A stretch of DNA of 28,706 nucleotides from a virus. The DNA lies in IMG/VR virus record IMGVR_UViG_3300037488_000190, positions 1 through 28,706 of that record. The stretch is one strand, 5' to 3'. The position numbers and the translations under genes were made by a program. Below are positions 16,901 through 24,052 of the stretch, piece by piece. Position 1 is the stretch's first letter, and each line of letters begins with the position of its first letter. Below the pieces are notes generated by a model that was given only the letters and a program-made list of their open reading frames with translations, was not told the origin of the DNA and did not search any database.

Positions 16901-19786
16901 CTGAACAAAGTCGCTGAGTCCAAGGATAACGAAACATTAGCTAAGGCTGTAGGGCTGCTGCAGCTTGCGCGTAACCCCAAAAACATCATACCGCAGCTAC
17001 AACTGCTGTGGAACGCCGCTACCTACTACGAGCGTAATGCCCTAGTGCGGTTGCCGACTATGGACTTCTTGGTTAACTGGGCTGGTAGGAAAGTGCCAGA
17101 ACTGCGCAACACGTACGACCTAATGCAGAAGATGGGGGGCATGACCCAACAGATTTTGAAGCAGTCAGGTGTCTTGACAACTGACGTACATCGTGCGTTC
17201 TTGGAAGACTCTGGCTTACGCCCCAAGCTGGAAAATTTGGTGTTTGCGTCTACGATTGCCCAAGTGGACCCGTCCGATACGTCGGCTAAGCTGCGTAACG
17301 CTAAGCTGGACACTATGTATGCTGACCTAGGTAGCAAGGGGCAGGAACTGTACAACCGTATCAAACGCCATTTTGAGAATCTGTCAGACCTGTACTCCAA
17401 GTTGCTGGATGATCAGATCAAAAACTCGCGGCTTACCGCCGAGGAGAAAAGCAATCTGATGGCAGAACTGCGGAAGATGTACGAGACCGGCAAAAAAATC
17501 TCCCCATACTTCCCCCTCACTCGGCACGGTGACTACTGGTTGTCTATTGGGTCTGGCAAGAATCGGCAGTTCTACATGTACGAGTCACTTATGGGCCGTG
17601 ACAACGCTATGCGGGCTATGGCTGACAAGTCAATGTACCGCAAGCCAAACGAATCTGCGGCTGACTTTGAACGCCGAAAACAAGACAACCTCAAGGAACT
17701 TATTGCGGATAAAACTTACGATATAGGCAACGACATCCATAGCCTGCGCCGTAAGTCATTCGATTCCAGCTTGCTGCTACGTGGCGTGTTTGACAGCATC
17801 GACTCCTCTAATCTGGGTGACCCCAATGCAAAAGAGTCGCTCAAGGACGCGATCTACCAAATATATCTGCAGACGATGCCAGAACAGAGTTTCCGAAATC
17901 AGTTCATCAACCGCAAAAACACTACGGGCTTCAGCACTGACTTAGTACGTAGCGTGTCCACTGCTTCGGTAAAGATGGCTACGCAGCTAGCCAGAATTAA
18001 GTACGCTCCGTACATCCGCAACTCTTTGTCTGCCGCTAGGGATAGCGTTTCTGGACAGCCTAAGAATGAACCGTTTGTTTCCGAGATGGATCGGAGGGCG
18101 GACACTACGCTTGGGTTCCACAACGAAACCACCGGGGACAAAGTTGCAAGGGTGTTCAACAAGGCTTCGTTCTTCTTCTATCTCGGCGGAGCGTCCACTG
18201 CGCTACTGCAGCCAATGAGTGTTTTCCAAACCGGCATGCCGGTGCTGACTGCTCGATACGGTGCTATTAACGCCACCAGAGAGATGAGCAAGATGCTGCG
18301 CGTGTGGAATGAATACGGGGTGTGGAGAACTAACGCCAACGGTACAAAGTCGTGGGTAGCGCCAAGTATTGAGGACTCCAAAGGGCTTACTCCTGATGAA
18401 CGCAAGGCTGTGCGCGGCATGGCAGCGTACGGAGTGTCTGAGTCTACCTTTAGCCGTGCTTTGTACGAGCAAAAGGGCTCACCGACAGAACAGTTGAGTG
18501 GGCCTAAAGTGCAGCTAGGCAAGGATGCTGTAAGTGCGCTTGTGCTAGGCGGATTGATGCACTCTTCGGAACGTATCTCCCGCGAGATGATGTTCCTGAC
18601 ATCGTTCCGTTTGAACATGAAGCAGCATGGGGACTTTGATCGTTCTGTACGTGAGGCTGTAAACGATACTAACGAGGCTCTATTCAACTACGGTGGGTAC
18701 AACCGCCCTAGGTATATGCAGACCGGTGTAGGTAAGGTTCTGACTCAGTTCCAGATGTATCCGCTGCAGGTGTCGCTGTTCTTACTCAACAACTTCAGGC
18801 AGATGATCGTTCCTATGGACGACAGTACGCGCAAGGAAGCAGTGGTGAAGTTTTTCGGCACCATGTTTACCACTGGCGTGCTGGCTGGTGCTATAGGCTT
18901 ACCCATTGCTGCTGTAGCGGGGCTGTTAGGTGCTTTCTGGAGAAAGTTAGACGAGGAGGAATTACTCCCCGAAGACCTGAAGAACATGGACCCGATGTTT
19001 TGGTTCCGTACCATTTTCCTTCCTAGCCAGCTTGGGCATATAACCATAGGTGGTAAGACGCTCTCGTCTATTGTTGAACGTGGGCCGCTCAATGCACTTA
19101 CTGGGCTGGATATTAGTGGTCGCACTGGGATGTCTAACTTGTGGTCTCATGACAGCAAAGAGCATAAGACCGTGCGCGAGGAGCTTGTAGCTGCAGCACT
19201 AGATAGGGCTGGCCCCAGTGTAAGCATGATCCTGTCTCTCGCAGATGCGTACGACGCTTTTTCTAGGGGCGATATGCAGAAGGGCGTAGAGAAGATGCTG
19301 CCTGCAGGATTCCGAAACTTTGTGGTTGCTCACAAATACGCTACCGAAGGGGCTAAAGACGTAACAGGTGCTCCGATTATGTCTAAAGACTCTTTTAGGC
19401 GTGGAGAGCTAATAGGGCAGGCAATTGGGTTTCGGCCCGACCTACTTGCGAATGCGCAATACGTTAACTTTAGAGCGAACGGGCTTGCTTTGCGGATAGA
19501 AAACGAGCGCACTGAGTTGCTAAACAGTTTGAATCGTGACCTCGTAAAAAGCGACTTTAAAAAGTTTTCAGGTGTGCTCAAGGAAATTCAAAAGTTCAAC
19601 TCCAAGCACCCATCGTACGAAATTACAGAGGACAACATAACGGGGTCATTGGAAAAACGTGCAGAACAGCGGGCGTCATCACTCAAGGGCGTGGTGCTTA
19701 CCGATAAGAACGTACCGGTGTTCATCAAATCATTGGCTGCTTCTCGGAAAGAGTTGGCGGAGCGCGAGAAAGAAGCTAAGCCATAA
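10982..19786 (+). CDS. giant polyvalent protein: zincin, GHKL ATPase, zincin, helical C-terminus
   Basis: This 2934-aa protein starts in an ATGA overlap. Parts in order: Pro/Ala/Gln/Val 13-residue repeats (71-135); Ala/Gly-rich hydrophobic segments (about 303-345, 398-416, 495-510) that may touch membranes; 18-residue acidic repeats (585-638); disordered linker (about 640-850); first zincin His1036-E-L-L-His1040, with Glu1110 in LDEFLAYG as possible third ligand; GHKL ATPase with N box ELFQNSFDA (Glu1242, Asn1246, Asp1249), G1 box DNGPGM (1284-1289), G2 box GGLGVAKM (1313-1320) and G3 HGTS (1383-1386); second zincin His1830-E-L-A-His1834 plus His1840; linker (about 1885-1965); helical region 1970-2934 with hydrophobic stretches near 2398-2420 and 2624-2654. 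Multi-enzyme phage proteins of this size are thought to be injected with DNA. The motifs are seen; injection and targets are inferred. Confidence 0.88.
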   Translation: MKFIPLSEISGVSGGNQGRGLPSRAEWEDRNPGEDYDEAMRARAQAPVMAVQPSARLKFVPLETPPVVQAQAPIAQAPVARPVQAPIAQAPVARPVQAPVAQAPVARPVQAPVAQAPVARPVQAPVAQAPVAQTPASGGFLDTIGTGMNAIRDWATGVPVGDGDRKGSVLEGRQIPQLPDTAANRKAAEEANRLVAIGAKKEADAKATREKLRTGAQKEDYGITDFASDTGLDVAKGVVGFGESYVGLLNLTSGGAAGRVLAKAGYNPQSTDKFLTGFQSLTRQNATENVKEAVGFLDTLKALAVNPTALIGGVAESLPGTVAAGAVGGQFVRFLAGKAAAEASSLGLRGARAEKFIADKIKKQAFKIASVAGGAEGAQAAGSIAEAGRQSGRDWNAYVLPALAAGFGTAAIGVVSGKVGQKLGIGDIETNIAARSAGIKGVGVGEGPFLTKFLKEMAKEGFLEEMPQSAQEQIFTNLATGKPWDEGVDKAAAQGLITGIAMAGGHSAGVQALQKTSSAVKGMQRQGYVQDTSTDGLAELMARSRGFLTPEARTTSAARTTPTARTTPVADAEFDLGSVGAFSPGEDATAATDLGEMGAAAPGEDTTATADIGDIGAAAPGEDATVDTDLGEIGAATPGETAKKVEARARRVAELTAQIEASGVSAEDAAVIAENRINEAEIKQEKLGAKAPKTAIPTNRVEELTEELLAAGVPPKEAKQRATDIAKQEEKDDAEAAKAVGRPSGRSTTVAKQPAGATATEGPTGTEPGGVVPTGATAEGTAVGEGTQPAAVEETPTEPKAPATEIETAAGQAREAIKETKRRGRPKLVLTPEQEASKVAGAKATKNAYQRAARAIETQTKKLESAINTGNQTNRRAAYKELLKLESAIRRTAAGIVAKATLDKHRNRFTPAELDSLKREVEAEKTKALPSIGSAAYKSDPKLGKVTNGAQAIAQILKTGNPFQQMLAKRIRGFVNGVKIVVVEDGAPLPARLQSGVAAKKWVDARGMYVPSEKTVYIRGDSFGNAQGTNNVTILHELLHAATYQKLKLGQLALERGWSSDNAVTLATQDLQRTMDSAKKRFDELSAAGKLPKYIQDLSTQAKVFSNLDEFLAYGMSDDAMQTFLLGAKGYEGNANFFSRFVNSVRNYFGMDVDSINALSDLVLVTDKLLSARKSPTMRLLEAADKAAAKREELALPSWFGGDKTATSTKVQPSANVARLAKMLGSKLYGTPDDIARVSLKELFQNSFDAIKEGLEKKNEPWHITKGKIDIKVDNKTRTLVVTDNGPGMPTSVMGNQFLQIAGTVKGTSRASGGLGVAKMLFLFENKQLEVVSLRDGVLSRMFTTGEDLKAALDDPDRGPTITTSADPKTIEKYTKTLFPDGHGTSISIQVPESYRNESTGEDKDIDFDPYTLQYSNVLKHSPLFNDIDVTFDRGYGSVENVEMGSKFPVADYTPFANVRFAWGTARIYVSKEITKDWGENTHILSNGLWQFSKTLKDKPGWDGESIKRRFYIDVTPDESVKPEDAGYPFDLNRQNFSKAANEDFNKIFNYVTALYRQVDFASEIKNFGTVQYINADGSLTKAELLEPKAPATANAFTLIKAGDAVEVRDGVLYVNNRQVPELTNDDLKNTTLRIDELTIPQDEIDPSKVMVHDNMSLPAKKQGGPVSRLYDLEGSDTSRYSVGYILDDKYSFTINNGDGTRTKFVGTPEDIASDLEEVGILTPQAASGATLSGNARAKFGKRYDTYLHTIGLVFHQLRDALIAADPGYNTPPRGGASLSEIGVGVSLDNEYYGVSTILPFEAMFINPATTALKGDAGQIAVSMIGTMQHELAHYRVRSHDAAFASEMQRVMNLLDTYDGIDMSAVKKKLSAFIQNNNDIFTYLDGEFKSGNYKPTGNRLKDSGSFQTRNEGAAESMEGAGPAGGWGPSLSRITQSGTPNAGQVGVSEGDVDEDAEGTAERSQRQLDKDVDLALNKVAESKDNETLAKAVGLLQLARNPKNIIPQLQLLWNAATYYERNALVRLPTMDFLVNWAGRKVPELRNTYDLMQKMGGMTQQILKQSGVLTTDVHRAFLEDSGLRPKLENLVFASTIAQVDPSDTSAKLRNAKLDTMYADLGSKGQELYNRIKRHFENLSDLYSKLLDDQIKNSRLTAEEKSNLMAELRKMYETGKKISPYFPLTRHGDYWLSIGSGKNRQFYMYESLMGRDNAMRAMADKSMYRKPNESAADFERRKQDNLKELIADKTYDIGNDIHSLRRKSFDSSLLLRGVFDSIDSSNLGDPNAKESLKDAIYQIYLQTMPEQSFRNQFINRKNTTGFSTDLVRSVSTASVKMATQLARIKYAPYIRNSLSAARDSVSGQPKNEPFVSEMDRRADTTLGFHNETTGDKVARVFNKASFFFYLGGASTALLQPMSVFQTGMPVLTARYGAINATREMSKMLRVWNEYGVWRTNANGTKSWVAPSIEDSKGLTPDERKAVRGMAAYGVSESTFSRALYEQKGSPTEQLSGPKVQLGKDAVSALVLGGLMHSSERISREMMFLTSFRLNMKQHGDFDRSVREAVNDTNEALFNYGGYNRPRYMQTGVGKVLTQFQMYPLQVSLFLLNNFRQMIVPMDDSTRKEAVVKFFGTMFTTGVLAGAIGLPIAAVAGLLGAFWRKLDEEELLPEDLKNMDPMFWFRTIFLPSQLGHITIGGKTLSSIVERGPLNALTGLDISGRTGMSNLWSHDSKEHKTVREELVAAALDRAGPSVSMILSLADAYDAFSRGDMQKGVEKMLPAGFRNFVVAHKYATEGAKDVTGAPIMSKDSFRRGELIGQAIGFRPDLLANAQYVNFRANGLALRIENERTELLNSLNRDLVKSDFKKFSGVLKEIQKFNSKHPSYEITEDNITGSLEKRAEQRASSLKGVVLTDKNVPVFIKSLAASRKELAEREKEAKP
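11192..11385 (+). repeat. 39-bp tandem repeat, about five copies, coding Pro/Ala/Gln/Val
   Basis: Unit starts are at 11192, 11231, 11270 and 11309, with a partial fifth from 11348 that decays into shorter AQAPV units. Copies 1 and 2 share a variant (cccaata) and copies 3 to 5 another (gccagta), so expansion took place in at least two steps. In protein the unit is QAP(I/V)AQAPVARPV, probably an extended, flexible, TonB-like Pro/Ala linker. Confidence 0.92.
12734..12895 (+). repeat. 54-bp tandem repeat, three copies, coding acidic 18-residue units
   Basis: Units at 12734-12787, 12788-12841 and 12842-12895 encode GED-(A/T)T-x4-(L/I)G-(E/D)-(M/I)GAA-(A/T)P. A degenerate earlier half-unit (DLGSVGAFSP) precedes them. 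They lie in the linker between the hydrophobic region and the first zincin of the giant protein. Confidence 0.85.
13164..13169 (+). promoter_or_regulatory. Shine-Dalgarno AGGAGG for a nested ORF
   Basis: AGGAGG is followed by the six bases AAAAAG and then ATG at 13176 in the +1 frame of the giant gene. Sequence and spacing are ideal for initiation. It lies inside the coding sequence of the giant gene, where it encodes Gln-Glu-Glu, so it could also be coincidental; the coherent ORF that follows argues otherwise. Confidence 0.65.
13176..13358 (+). CDS. nested 60-aa protein in +1 frame inside the giant gene
   Basis: This ORF starts with ATG six bases after a perfect AGGAGG and ends with TAG. 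Its protein (MTLRLQKLSVDQVEEALLWL at the start, then NNPQELPQPKDL, NPEEWFQLELLLRGL and a WEKEHSPLQ end) has three short amphipathic helices, four Trp, and ordinary composition. From memory it resembles small conserved phage proteins of about 60 residues, but I cannot name a family. The giant frame over the same bases (residues about 732-792) is a disordered Gly/Thr/Pro/Ala linker with nine GGA and two AGA codons, codons that are sparse in most of that gene. This suggests that selection acts on the +1 frame. The alternative is a chance ORF. Its function is unknown. Confidence 0.65.
   Translation: MTLRLQKLSVDQVEEALLWLNNPQELPQPKDLRELNPEEWFQLELLLRGLQWEKEHSPLQ
16650..16880 (+). CDS. nested 76-aa protein in +1 frame inside the giant gene
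   Basis: This ORF begins with GTG at 16650, nine bases after GGAG (16637-16640); the frame has a TAG at 16632 just upstream, and it ends with TAG at 16878. The protein is helical and amphipathic: an EMKALLSQWRALALQEGGDP core, PESLSQALQMLDKSASVKEM, and a Met/Lys/Gln-rich end. The giant frame here (residues about 1890-1967) turns into a Gly/Ser/Glu/Asp linker with six GGA and three AGA codons. The frame is the same +1 frame as the nested ORF at 13176. It is either an overprinted gene or the trace of a compensated frameshift in the giant gene. No family was recognised. Confidence 0.55.
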   Translation: MEITNLLETASKTLAPSKPEMKALLSQWRALALQEGGDPAYPESLSQALQMLDKSASVKEMLMKMQKAQQKEASVS

Positions 19787-19790
19787 AAAA

Positions 19791-19812
19791 ACCCCCGGTG
19801 AAGACCGGGGGT
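19791..19812 (-). terminator. rho-independent terminator for the - strand replication operon
   Basis: A perfect 9-bp inverted repeat (acccccggt / accgggggt) has a 4-nt loop at 19800-19803. On the - strand it is followed by seven T residues (A-tract at 19784-19790 on the + strand), the classical form. On the + strand no T-tract follows. The A-tract includes part of the stop codon of the giant gene, so it sits exactly at the meeting point of the two convergent transcripts. It may also slow + strand transcripts. Confidence 0.85.
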
Positions 19813-19814
19813 AA

Positions 19815-19829
19815 GGCGGGGTTGCCGCC
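19815..19829. other. second short hairpin at the convergence point
   Basis: ggcgg and ccgcc flank a 5-nt loop (19820-19824), 2 bp beyond the main terminator hairpin. On the - strand it is transcribed before the terminator hairpin. It might assist termination or protect the mRNA end. The rest of 19787-19864 holds no gene that I can support. Confidence 0.4.
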
Positions 19830-19864
19830 AAGGAGAGAGGGCACCAACAAAAGCCTAGTGTACA

Positions 19865-20074
19865 TCAAACCCTCCAGACGCGCAGCCCCTTTATGCCGTC
19901 TTCAATCACAATCTTTATCACGACATCCATCTTTAGCCGCTCGGCTACGGTGAGTACAGATTTCTTGGCTGCGCGGTGGTCGATGCAGGGTACAAAGAAC
20001 GAGTACCCCTTACGAAACTTTGACCAATCAATCTGATACGAGACTGTCTCGATCTTCATTTGCCAACAGCGCAT
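19865..20074 (-). CDS. small protein of unknown function downstream of primase-helicase
   Basis: Up to 69 aa. Two starts are possible: ATG at 20074, or ATG at 20059 giving MKIETVSYQIDW; neither has a clear Shine-Dalgarno, and both overlap the end of the primase-helicase gene (by 47 or 32 bp). The body has WSKFRKGYSFFVPCIDHRAA, a basic helix (RLKMDVVIKIVIEDGIKG) and a GLRVWRV end. This Trp-Phe-Gly-Ser-Phe-Phe-x-Pro pattern looks like a conserved short phage protein, but no function is known to me. It is the last gene before the terminator at 19791-19812, and overlap suggests translation coupled to the primase-helicase. Confidence 0.7.
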   Translation of the reverse strand: MRCWQMKIETVSYQIDWSKFRKGYSFFVPCIDHRAAKKSVLTVAERLKMDVVIKIVIEDGIKGLRVWRV

Positions 20075-22874
20075 CTACTTGCAGGAACTCGGAGTTGGCT
20101 GCGTTGAACTTGAGGACGCGCACTGCAGGTGATACGACCTTCATCCCCTTCGACATCCGCTTGTTTGTGGCTTCCATGAACACCTTTGTTTCGGTCAGCT
20201 TGGTCAGCAGGTTCTTGTAGTTCACTTGCCGCTCTACGCAGAAGTCTTTGAACTTCTTGGCGGAAATGTACAGGTGCTTGGTATCTGGCTCGTAGCGTAT
20301 CAGTAGCTCCCCACGGGGCTCTAGGCTCGGCATGGATATCAAGTTACTCCGGGCATCCACTTCGCCATTGACCACCAGCGTGTTGAGGATGTGGGAGTTG
20401 ATGAACTCGCCGAGTGCAGATGCTGGGTTAGTAGTAGGTGGCTTCACATCATGGCGCATCTCAGACAGCATAGTCTTGAGCCATGCGTACACAGCGGCCA
20501 TATCGTAGTCGTGCAGTCCTAGCTGCCTAGCTATCAAACCACCAGCGATGTTGCATGCTGCCTGTGCCGACCAGAAACGCTCTCGGCTAGTGAACTGCAC
20601 CTCCTTGTCGATGCGAGCCTGAACCTTTCTGACTAGCTCCTTGGCCTCCTCCAAGTTGTTGACCAGCCAGCTTATGTATATCTCGCCTGCATGGCCGTAG
20701 TTCTCATTGAGTTGGTGGTCAAACATCTCCTTACCCAAAGCCACACCAATGACATCGTTGGGCTCGATCTTGTACTCCATCAAGCGCACAGACTCACCGT
20801 CGGGCGAGTTCTTGAGCATTGACAATTTCTCGTGGAAGCTGGCGTTAGCCGACGCTAGCGTCATGTTTTTCCATGAGGTGTTGTTGAGGCGCAGTGCGTT
20901 GGTTGAGCCCGTCATACGGTTCTTGCCTCGACCATGACTGATGCCATACGCCAAGTCCGAAAAGTCCATAGGGCGCATGTTGGTAATCTCGTCTACGGTA
21001 TTGGGCAGGTTGTTCATTACGCCTAGCTGCTGCATCTTTGCGTTGAACGTGTCCTTCTCAATCGCCATCAACTCCTTGGGCTGGCCGTACACGCTATTGC
21101 ACATACGCAAGATGGTGGATTTACCAGAGCCAGCCATCTCATAGATCACGTTGAGTATTGCCCCATCCAAACCAGTGAACGGCATGAGTGGCGAGCCGAA
21201 TGCTGTGAGTGCTGCAAACGCATGGGGCTCCATACCGGGCCGAGCGTACAGGTTGAACACTTCCTTCCACTTGTCAAAGGTACCCTTGGGGTGAATCTTC
21301 TCTGCAAAGAATTCTGTGGCTGTTGTCGGCGGGCTGTAAAACACCCCGTCCTTAGTGATCTCCCGATCACCCATGATGAACTTGCTGTCACCCTCTACCC
21401 ATCCGAATTGTGTTCTCATAATGTCTGCTTTCTTTGAATACTGTAGGTTCTTGATGAACGTGACCACGTACACGGCCAAGTTCTCATACTGCTTGTGGTG
21501 TGCCACTACACCTTGCTGGGCTAGTGCCTTACGCAACTCGTCCTTGGACGATATGGCTGATGTTGATATCGCAAACTCTCTAACGCCATCATGCGGTAGG
21601 TGCAGGCGAAACAAAATGACTTCTCCTAGTCCGGGGTCCCGCATGCGCTTCACTACATACAAGTCGTGCTCGTAGACCATCTCAGGGTCTGCTTCATCCT
21701 CCGTCGGCTTTCTATAGATGCCACCGTTCTTCCCACGGAAAAAAGGAAATGGATACTCAGGTATGGTTACAGTCTCCACCCCCTCCTTAGTCTCTACGGT
21801 CACCTCGTTGTCGGCGTCATCGGCCTCTTCTATCTCAACACCGAGCACGATGGGAGACTTGATCTTCCCCTTATGCTGGCAGTCGGTGCACCCTGCCGGG
21901 TTCAACTTCTCAAACGTGGTGCAACGGTGTGGACCCCCATGCTTCACGATCTGCTCTACCTTGCGCTCTACCTCGTCAGGGTCGTAGCCCGGATGGTTAC
22001 TCGATAGCTTGTGTGCTGCCTTGTCCTTGTCAATGCAAAATGCGGCGATAGATAACGCTGACCTCCACAACGGCTCGTCTACATCTGCTTGGTTCTCAAA
22101 GCAGTGCAGTAGCTGGTTACAGCCCGTGCCGTTAGCCGACTTGATCATGATGGTTTTGAACCGCTTGATCTTGTTGCCCATCAGAGCTTCCATCATGGGG
22201 CTCATTGAACGCGGTATGAAGTCAGGCCGTTCTTCCTTGGGCTCTGCTGCCCCTAGTATCTCTTTCAGTTGTGCGTACTCTATACGTGCACTGCGTTCGT
22301 TGATCACCTCTACGGGTTGTGGCTCGCTCTGCTTGAAGTTGAACGTGCCGGGGATGCGCAGTATGCGCGATGCTTCAAACACCGACGGGTCCACGATGAA
22401 ACTCTGCTCAATGCAAAGCTCTCGAAGTCGTTCGGCAAGGGGCTCCCACTCTTTGCGGGATACCGTCTCTTTAAGTAGCCAGTAGGCATGAATTCCATAA
22501 CCGGAACTCACTAGGATAGGTCTTGGCAAACCGACAGATGTGCAAAACTTTTGGAATTCGCTAAGCCCTGTTGCTTGGTCGATGTAACCCTTGATAACGC
22601 CCTTCTCATCTGGTGCTGCCTTCGTGGGGCCGCAGTCGATATCCATCCATAGTGCGCGGAAGTACGTGGCGTTGGCGTGCGTGCGGTTGTTCAGGGGGCC
22701 GTACTTGGCGCAACCAAAATACGCATCCACACCCTTGGCTACAAACTGCTCGGCTATGGTATCAAGTTCTTCTCTAGTATCTACAAACTTCTGGTCTGGG
22801 TACCGCCCAATCCCCATCACGCAATAGCGCCCTTCTGTGGGCAGCACTGCATTGAGTAGGTCGAAGTCGGACAT
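20028..22874 (-). CDS. AEP primase fused to DUF927-type replicative helicase
   Basis: The ATG at 22874 gives 948 aa and clears the upstream HTH gene by 10 bp; an in-frame start at 22943 would overlap it by 59 bp. The N-terminal archaeo-eukaryotic primase domain shows WMDIDCG (Asp78, Asp80), SSGYGIHAYW (His129), Asp162 and RILRIPGTFNF. A PriCT-like region follows, with Cys residues around 320-345 (RCTTFEKLNPAGCTDCQHKG) that could bind zinc. The C-terminal part is DUF927-like ATPase: Walker A AGSGKST (581-587) and Walker B VDEIT (Asp628, Glu629), followed by NRMTGSTNALR. It would prime and unwind DNA at the phage fork. It is the largest gene of the replication operon. Confidence 0.9.
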   Translation of the reverse strand: MSDFDLLNAVLPTEGRYCVMGIGRYPDQKFVDTREELDTIAEQFVAKGVDAYFGCAKYGPLNNRTHANATYFRALWMDIDCGPTKAAPDEKGVIKGYIDQATGLSEFQKFCTSVGLPRPILVSSGYGIHAYWLLKETVSRKEWEPLAERLRELCIEQSFIVDPSVFEASRILRIPGTFNFKQSEPQPVEVINERSARIEYAQLKEILGAAEPKEERPDFIPRSMSPMMEALMGNKIKRFKTIMIKSANGTGCNQLLHCFENQADVDEPLWRSALSIAAFCIDKDKAAHKLSSNHPGYDPDEVERKVEQIVKHGGPHRCTTFEKLNPAGCTDCQHKGKIKSPIVLGVEIEEADDADNEVTVETKEGVETVTIPEYPFPFFRGKNGGIYRKPTEDEADPEMVYEHDLYVVKRMRDPGLGEVILFRLHLPHDGVREFAISTSAISSKDELRKALAQQGVVAHHKQYENLAVYVVTFIKNLQYSKKADIMRTQFGWVEGDSKFIMGDREITKDGVFYSPPTTATEFFAEKIHPKGTFDKWKEVFNLYARPGMEPHAFAALTAFGSPLMPFTGLDGAILNVIYEMAGSGKSTILRMCNSVYGQPKELMAIEKDTFNAKMQQLGVMNNLPNTVDEITNMRPMDFSDLAYGISHGRGKNRMTGSTNALRLNNTSWKNMTLASANASFHEKLSMLKNSPDGESVRLMEYKIEPNDVIGVALGKEMFDHQLNENYGHAGEIYISWLVNNLEEAKELVRKVQARIDKEVQFTSRERFWSAQAACNIAGGLIARQLGLHDYDMAAVYAWLKTMLSEMRHDVKPPTTNPASALGEFINSHILNTLVVNGEVDARSNLISMPSLEPRGELLIRYEPDTKHLYISAKKFKDFCVERQVNYKNLLTKLTETKVFMEATNKRMSKGMKVVSPAVRVLKFNAANSEFLQVDALLANEDRDSLVSD

Positions 22875-22884
22875 AGTTGTCGTG

Positions 22885-23124
22885 TTACTTGCGGTTTCTG
22901 AGTGCGTGCAGGTACTTGTTGATCTTGCCAGCGTGACCAGCACTAGGGGTCACTGACCCCCAGAACCAGTTGTAGACGGTGGCCCGACTTACGCCGAGCC
23001 TGTCCGCTACGTCTTTGACAGGTATCCCAAGTGCAATGCAACGACTACCCAGATACACGCCGAGCGAACTAGCATCTGCATTGGTGTTTGCATCAACTAG
23101 CCGCTGGCTGTATCCGTAGCTCAT
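22885..23124 (-). CDS. small HTH DNA-binding protein
   Basis: This 79-aa protein has a helix-turn-helix at about residues 36-56 (VKDVADRLGVSRATVYNWFW), similar to resolvase/Xre-type HTH units. It has no other domain. The ATG is preceded by AGGAG, which is formed by the last Glu codons and stop of the upstream ssDNA-binding-like gene, 3 bp away. It lies directly before the primase-helicase gene. It could be a transcriptional regulator of the phage, perhaps of the promoter at 25048-25075, or an accessory replication or origin-binding factor. The role is inferred from the motif only. Confidence 0.8.
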   Translation of the reverse strand: MSYGYSQRLVDANTNADASSLGVYLGSRCIALGIPVKDVADRLGVSRATVYNWFWGSVTPSAGHAGKINKYLHALRNRK

Positions 23125-23127
23125 AGG

Positions 23128-24033
23128 TTACTCCTCGTCGCTCCATGCGGCCAGCACAGAACCCAAGTCGCGTTTAGCCGCAGGGGCTGGGACTTCCACC
23201 TTCTTGCTCTCACGCTTGACTGGCTCGGCAACTTCTTCGGCTTCCACTTTTGCCGCCTTAGGGGCTGGCGCTACCGGCTTAGGTGCTTCCAGTTTGGCAA
23301 CCCCGTCTGTCTGCGCTTGGAACGGAGTCATGGTGATCATCTTCTGCACCTCGGGGGTGTTACCCACCTTGGTGATCACATCGTAGTGGCTGCGTTTAAT
23401 GTGCTCCACAGCAGTGAACAGGATCGACTGGTTGTCGTTGTCTTCGTTGAAGCTCAGCTTGGTGATGTACCAGTCAAGGCTCTTGCCGTTGTTGCCCAGA
23501 TACTTGACGTAGCTCTCGAACGTGTGGGCAGTGGGGGATTGGCTTTCACCAAACAGAGACTTGGATGCCAAGTTCATCTGATAGACCTCACCCTCAAGCG
23601 CGGTGCCAAAGTCGTCTTCCAGCAGCACGGCAATACGGCGCGAGTAGCGGCAAGCCTTCGAGTTACCCATACCCGAGCCCTTGATGTTCTGAGGGCACGA
23701 GTCGCAGCGGTCAGCCTGTTTGTTCGTAGACCCAGCGTCGGGGATATTGCCGTCGTTGGAGAAGCAATCAGGGGGAACTGGCTTAGCGTCAGGTGTCCAC
23801 TGCGCTGCGTAAAAGATGCGCCCGACCTTGGGGGACGAGTTGACGATGACGACATTCAAGTCACCCTTAACTTTGCCCATTTCCTTGCCGCCGATCTCCT
23901 TGCGGAAGATACCGTTCTTAGGCACGATACGCTTCGTGCCCGTGCTGCCCATGAGGGACTTGGTGAGTTCGCTGACCCCGCTAGCACGCAGGAAGTCGGG
24001 AAGGTCTTGGTCGATAACTGTAATATTGCTCAT
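23128..24033 (-). CDS. putative ssDNA-binding protein with four-Cys cluster and acidic tail
   Basis: The start at 24033 (MSNITVIDQDLPDFL) gives 301 aa; a longer ORF to 24138 would overlap the HNH gene upstream. Visible features: a beta-rich N-terminal region (VVIVNSSPKVGRIFYAAQW), four Cys at 90, 110, 113 and 128 spaced like a zinc site (PPDCFSNDG, RCDSCPQN, KACRYS), a second beta/alpha region, a Pro/Ala/Lys/Glu-rich flexible linker (about 230-290), and the acidic tip AAWSDEE. An acidic C-terminus after a flexible linker is typical of phage and bacterial ssDNA-binding proteins. Position beside primase and polymerase fits. The family is not proven. Its start has no clear Shine-Dalgarno. Confidence 0.65.
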   Translation of the reverse strand: MSNITVIDQDLPDFLRASGVSELTKSLMGSTGTKRIVPKNGIFRKEIGGKEMGKVKGDLNVVIVNSSPKVGRIFYAAQWTPDAKPVPPDCFSNDGNIPDAGSTNKQADRCDSCPQNIKGSGMGNSKACRYSRRIAVLLEDDFGTALEGEVYQMNLASKSLFGESQSPTAHTFESYVKYLGNNGKSLDWYITKLSFNEDNDNQSILFTAVEHIKRSHYDVITKVGNTPEVQKMITMTPFQAQTDGVAKLEAPKPVAPAPKAAKVEAEEVAEPVKRESKKVEVPAPAAKRDLGSVLAAWSDEE

Positions 24034-24052
24034 TTTCGTATACCCATAAAAA

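Noticed and set aside
19830-19950. + strand AAGGAGAG followed by a GTG ORF after the giant gene
   Set aside because: The frame gives only about 30 codons with no coherent composition and runs against the 69-aa gene; probably chance.
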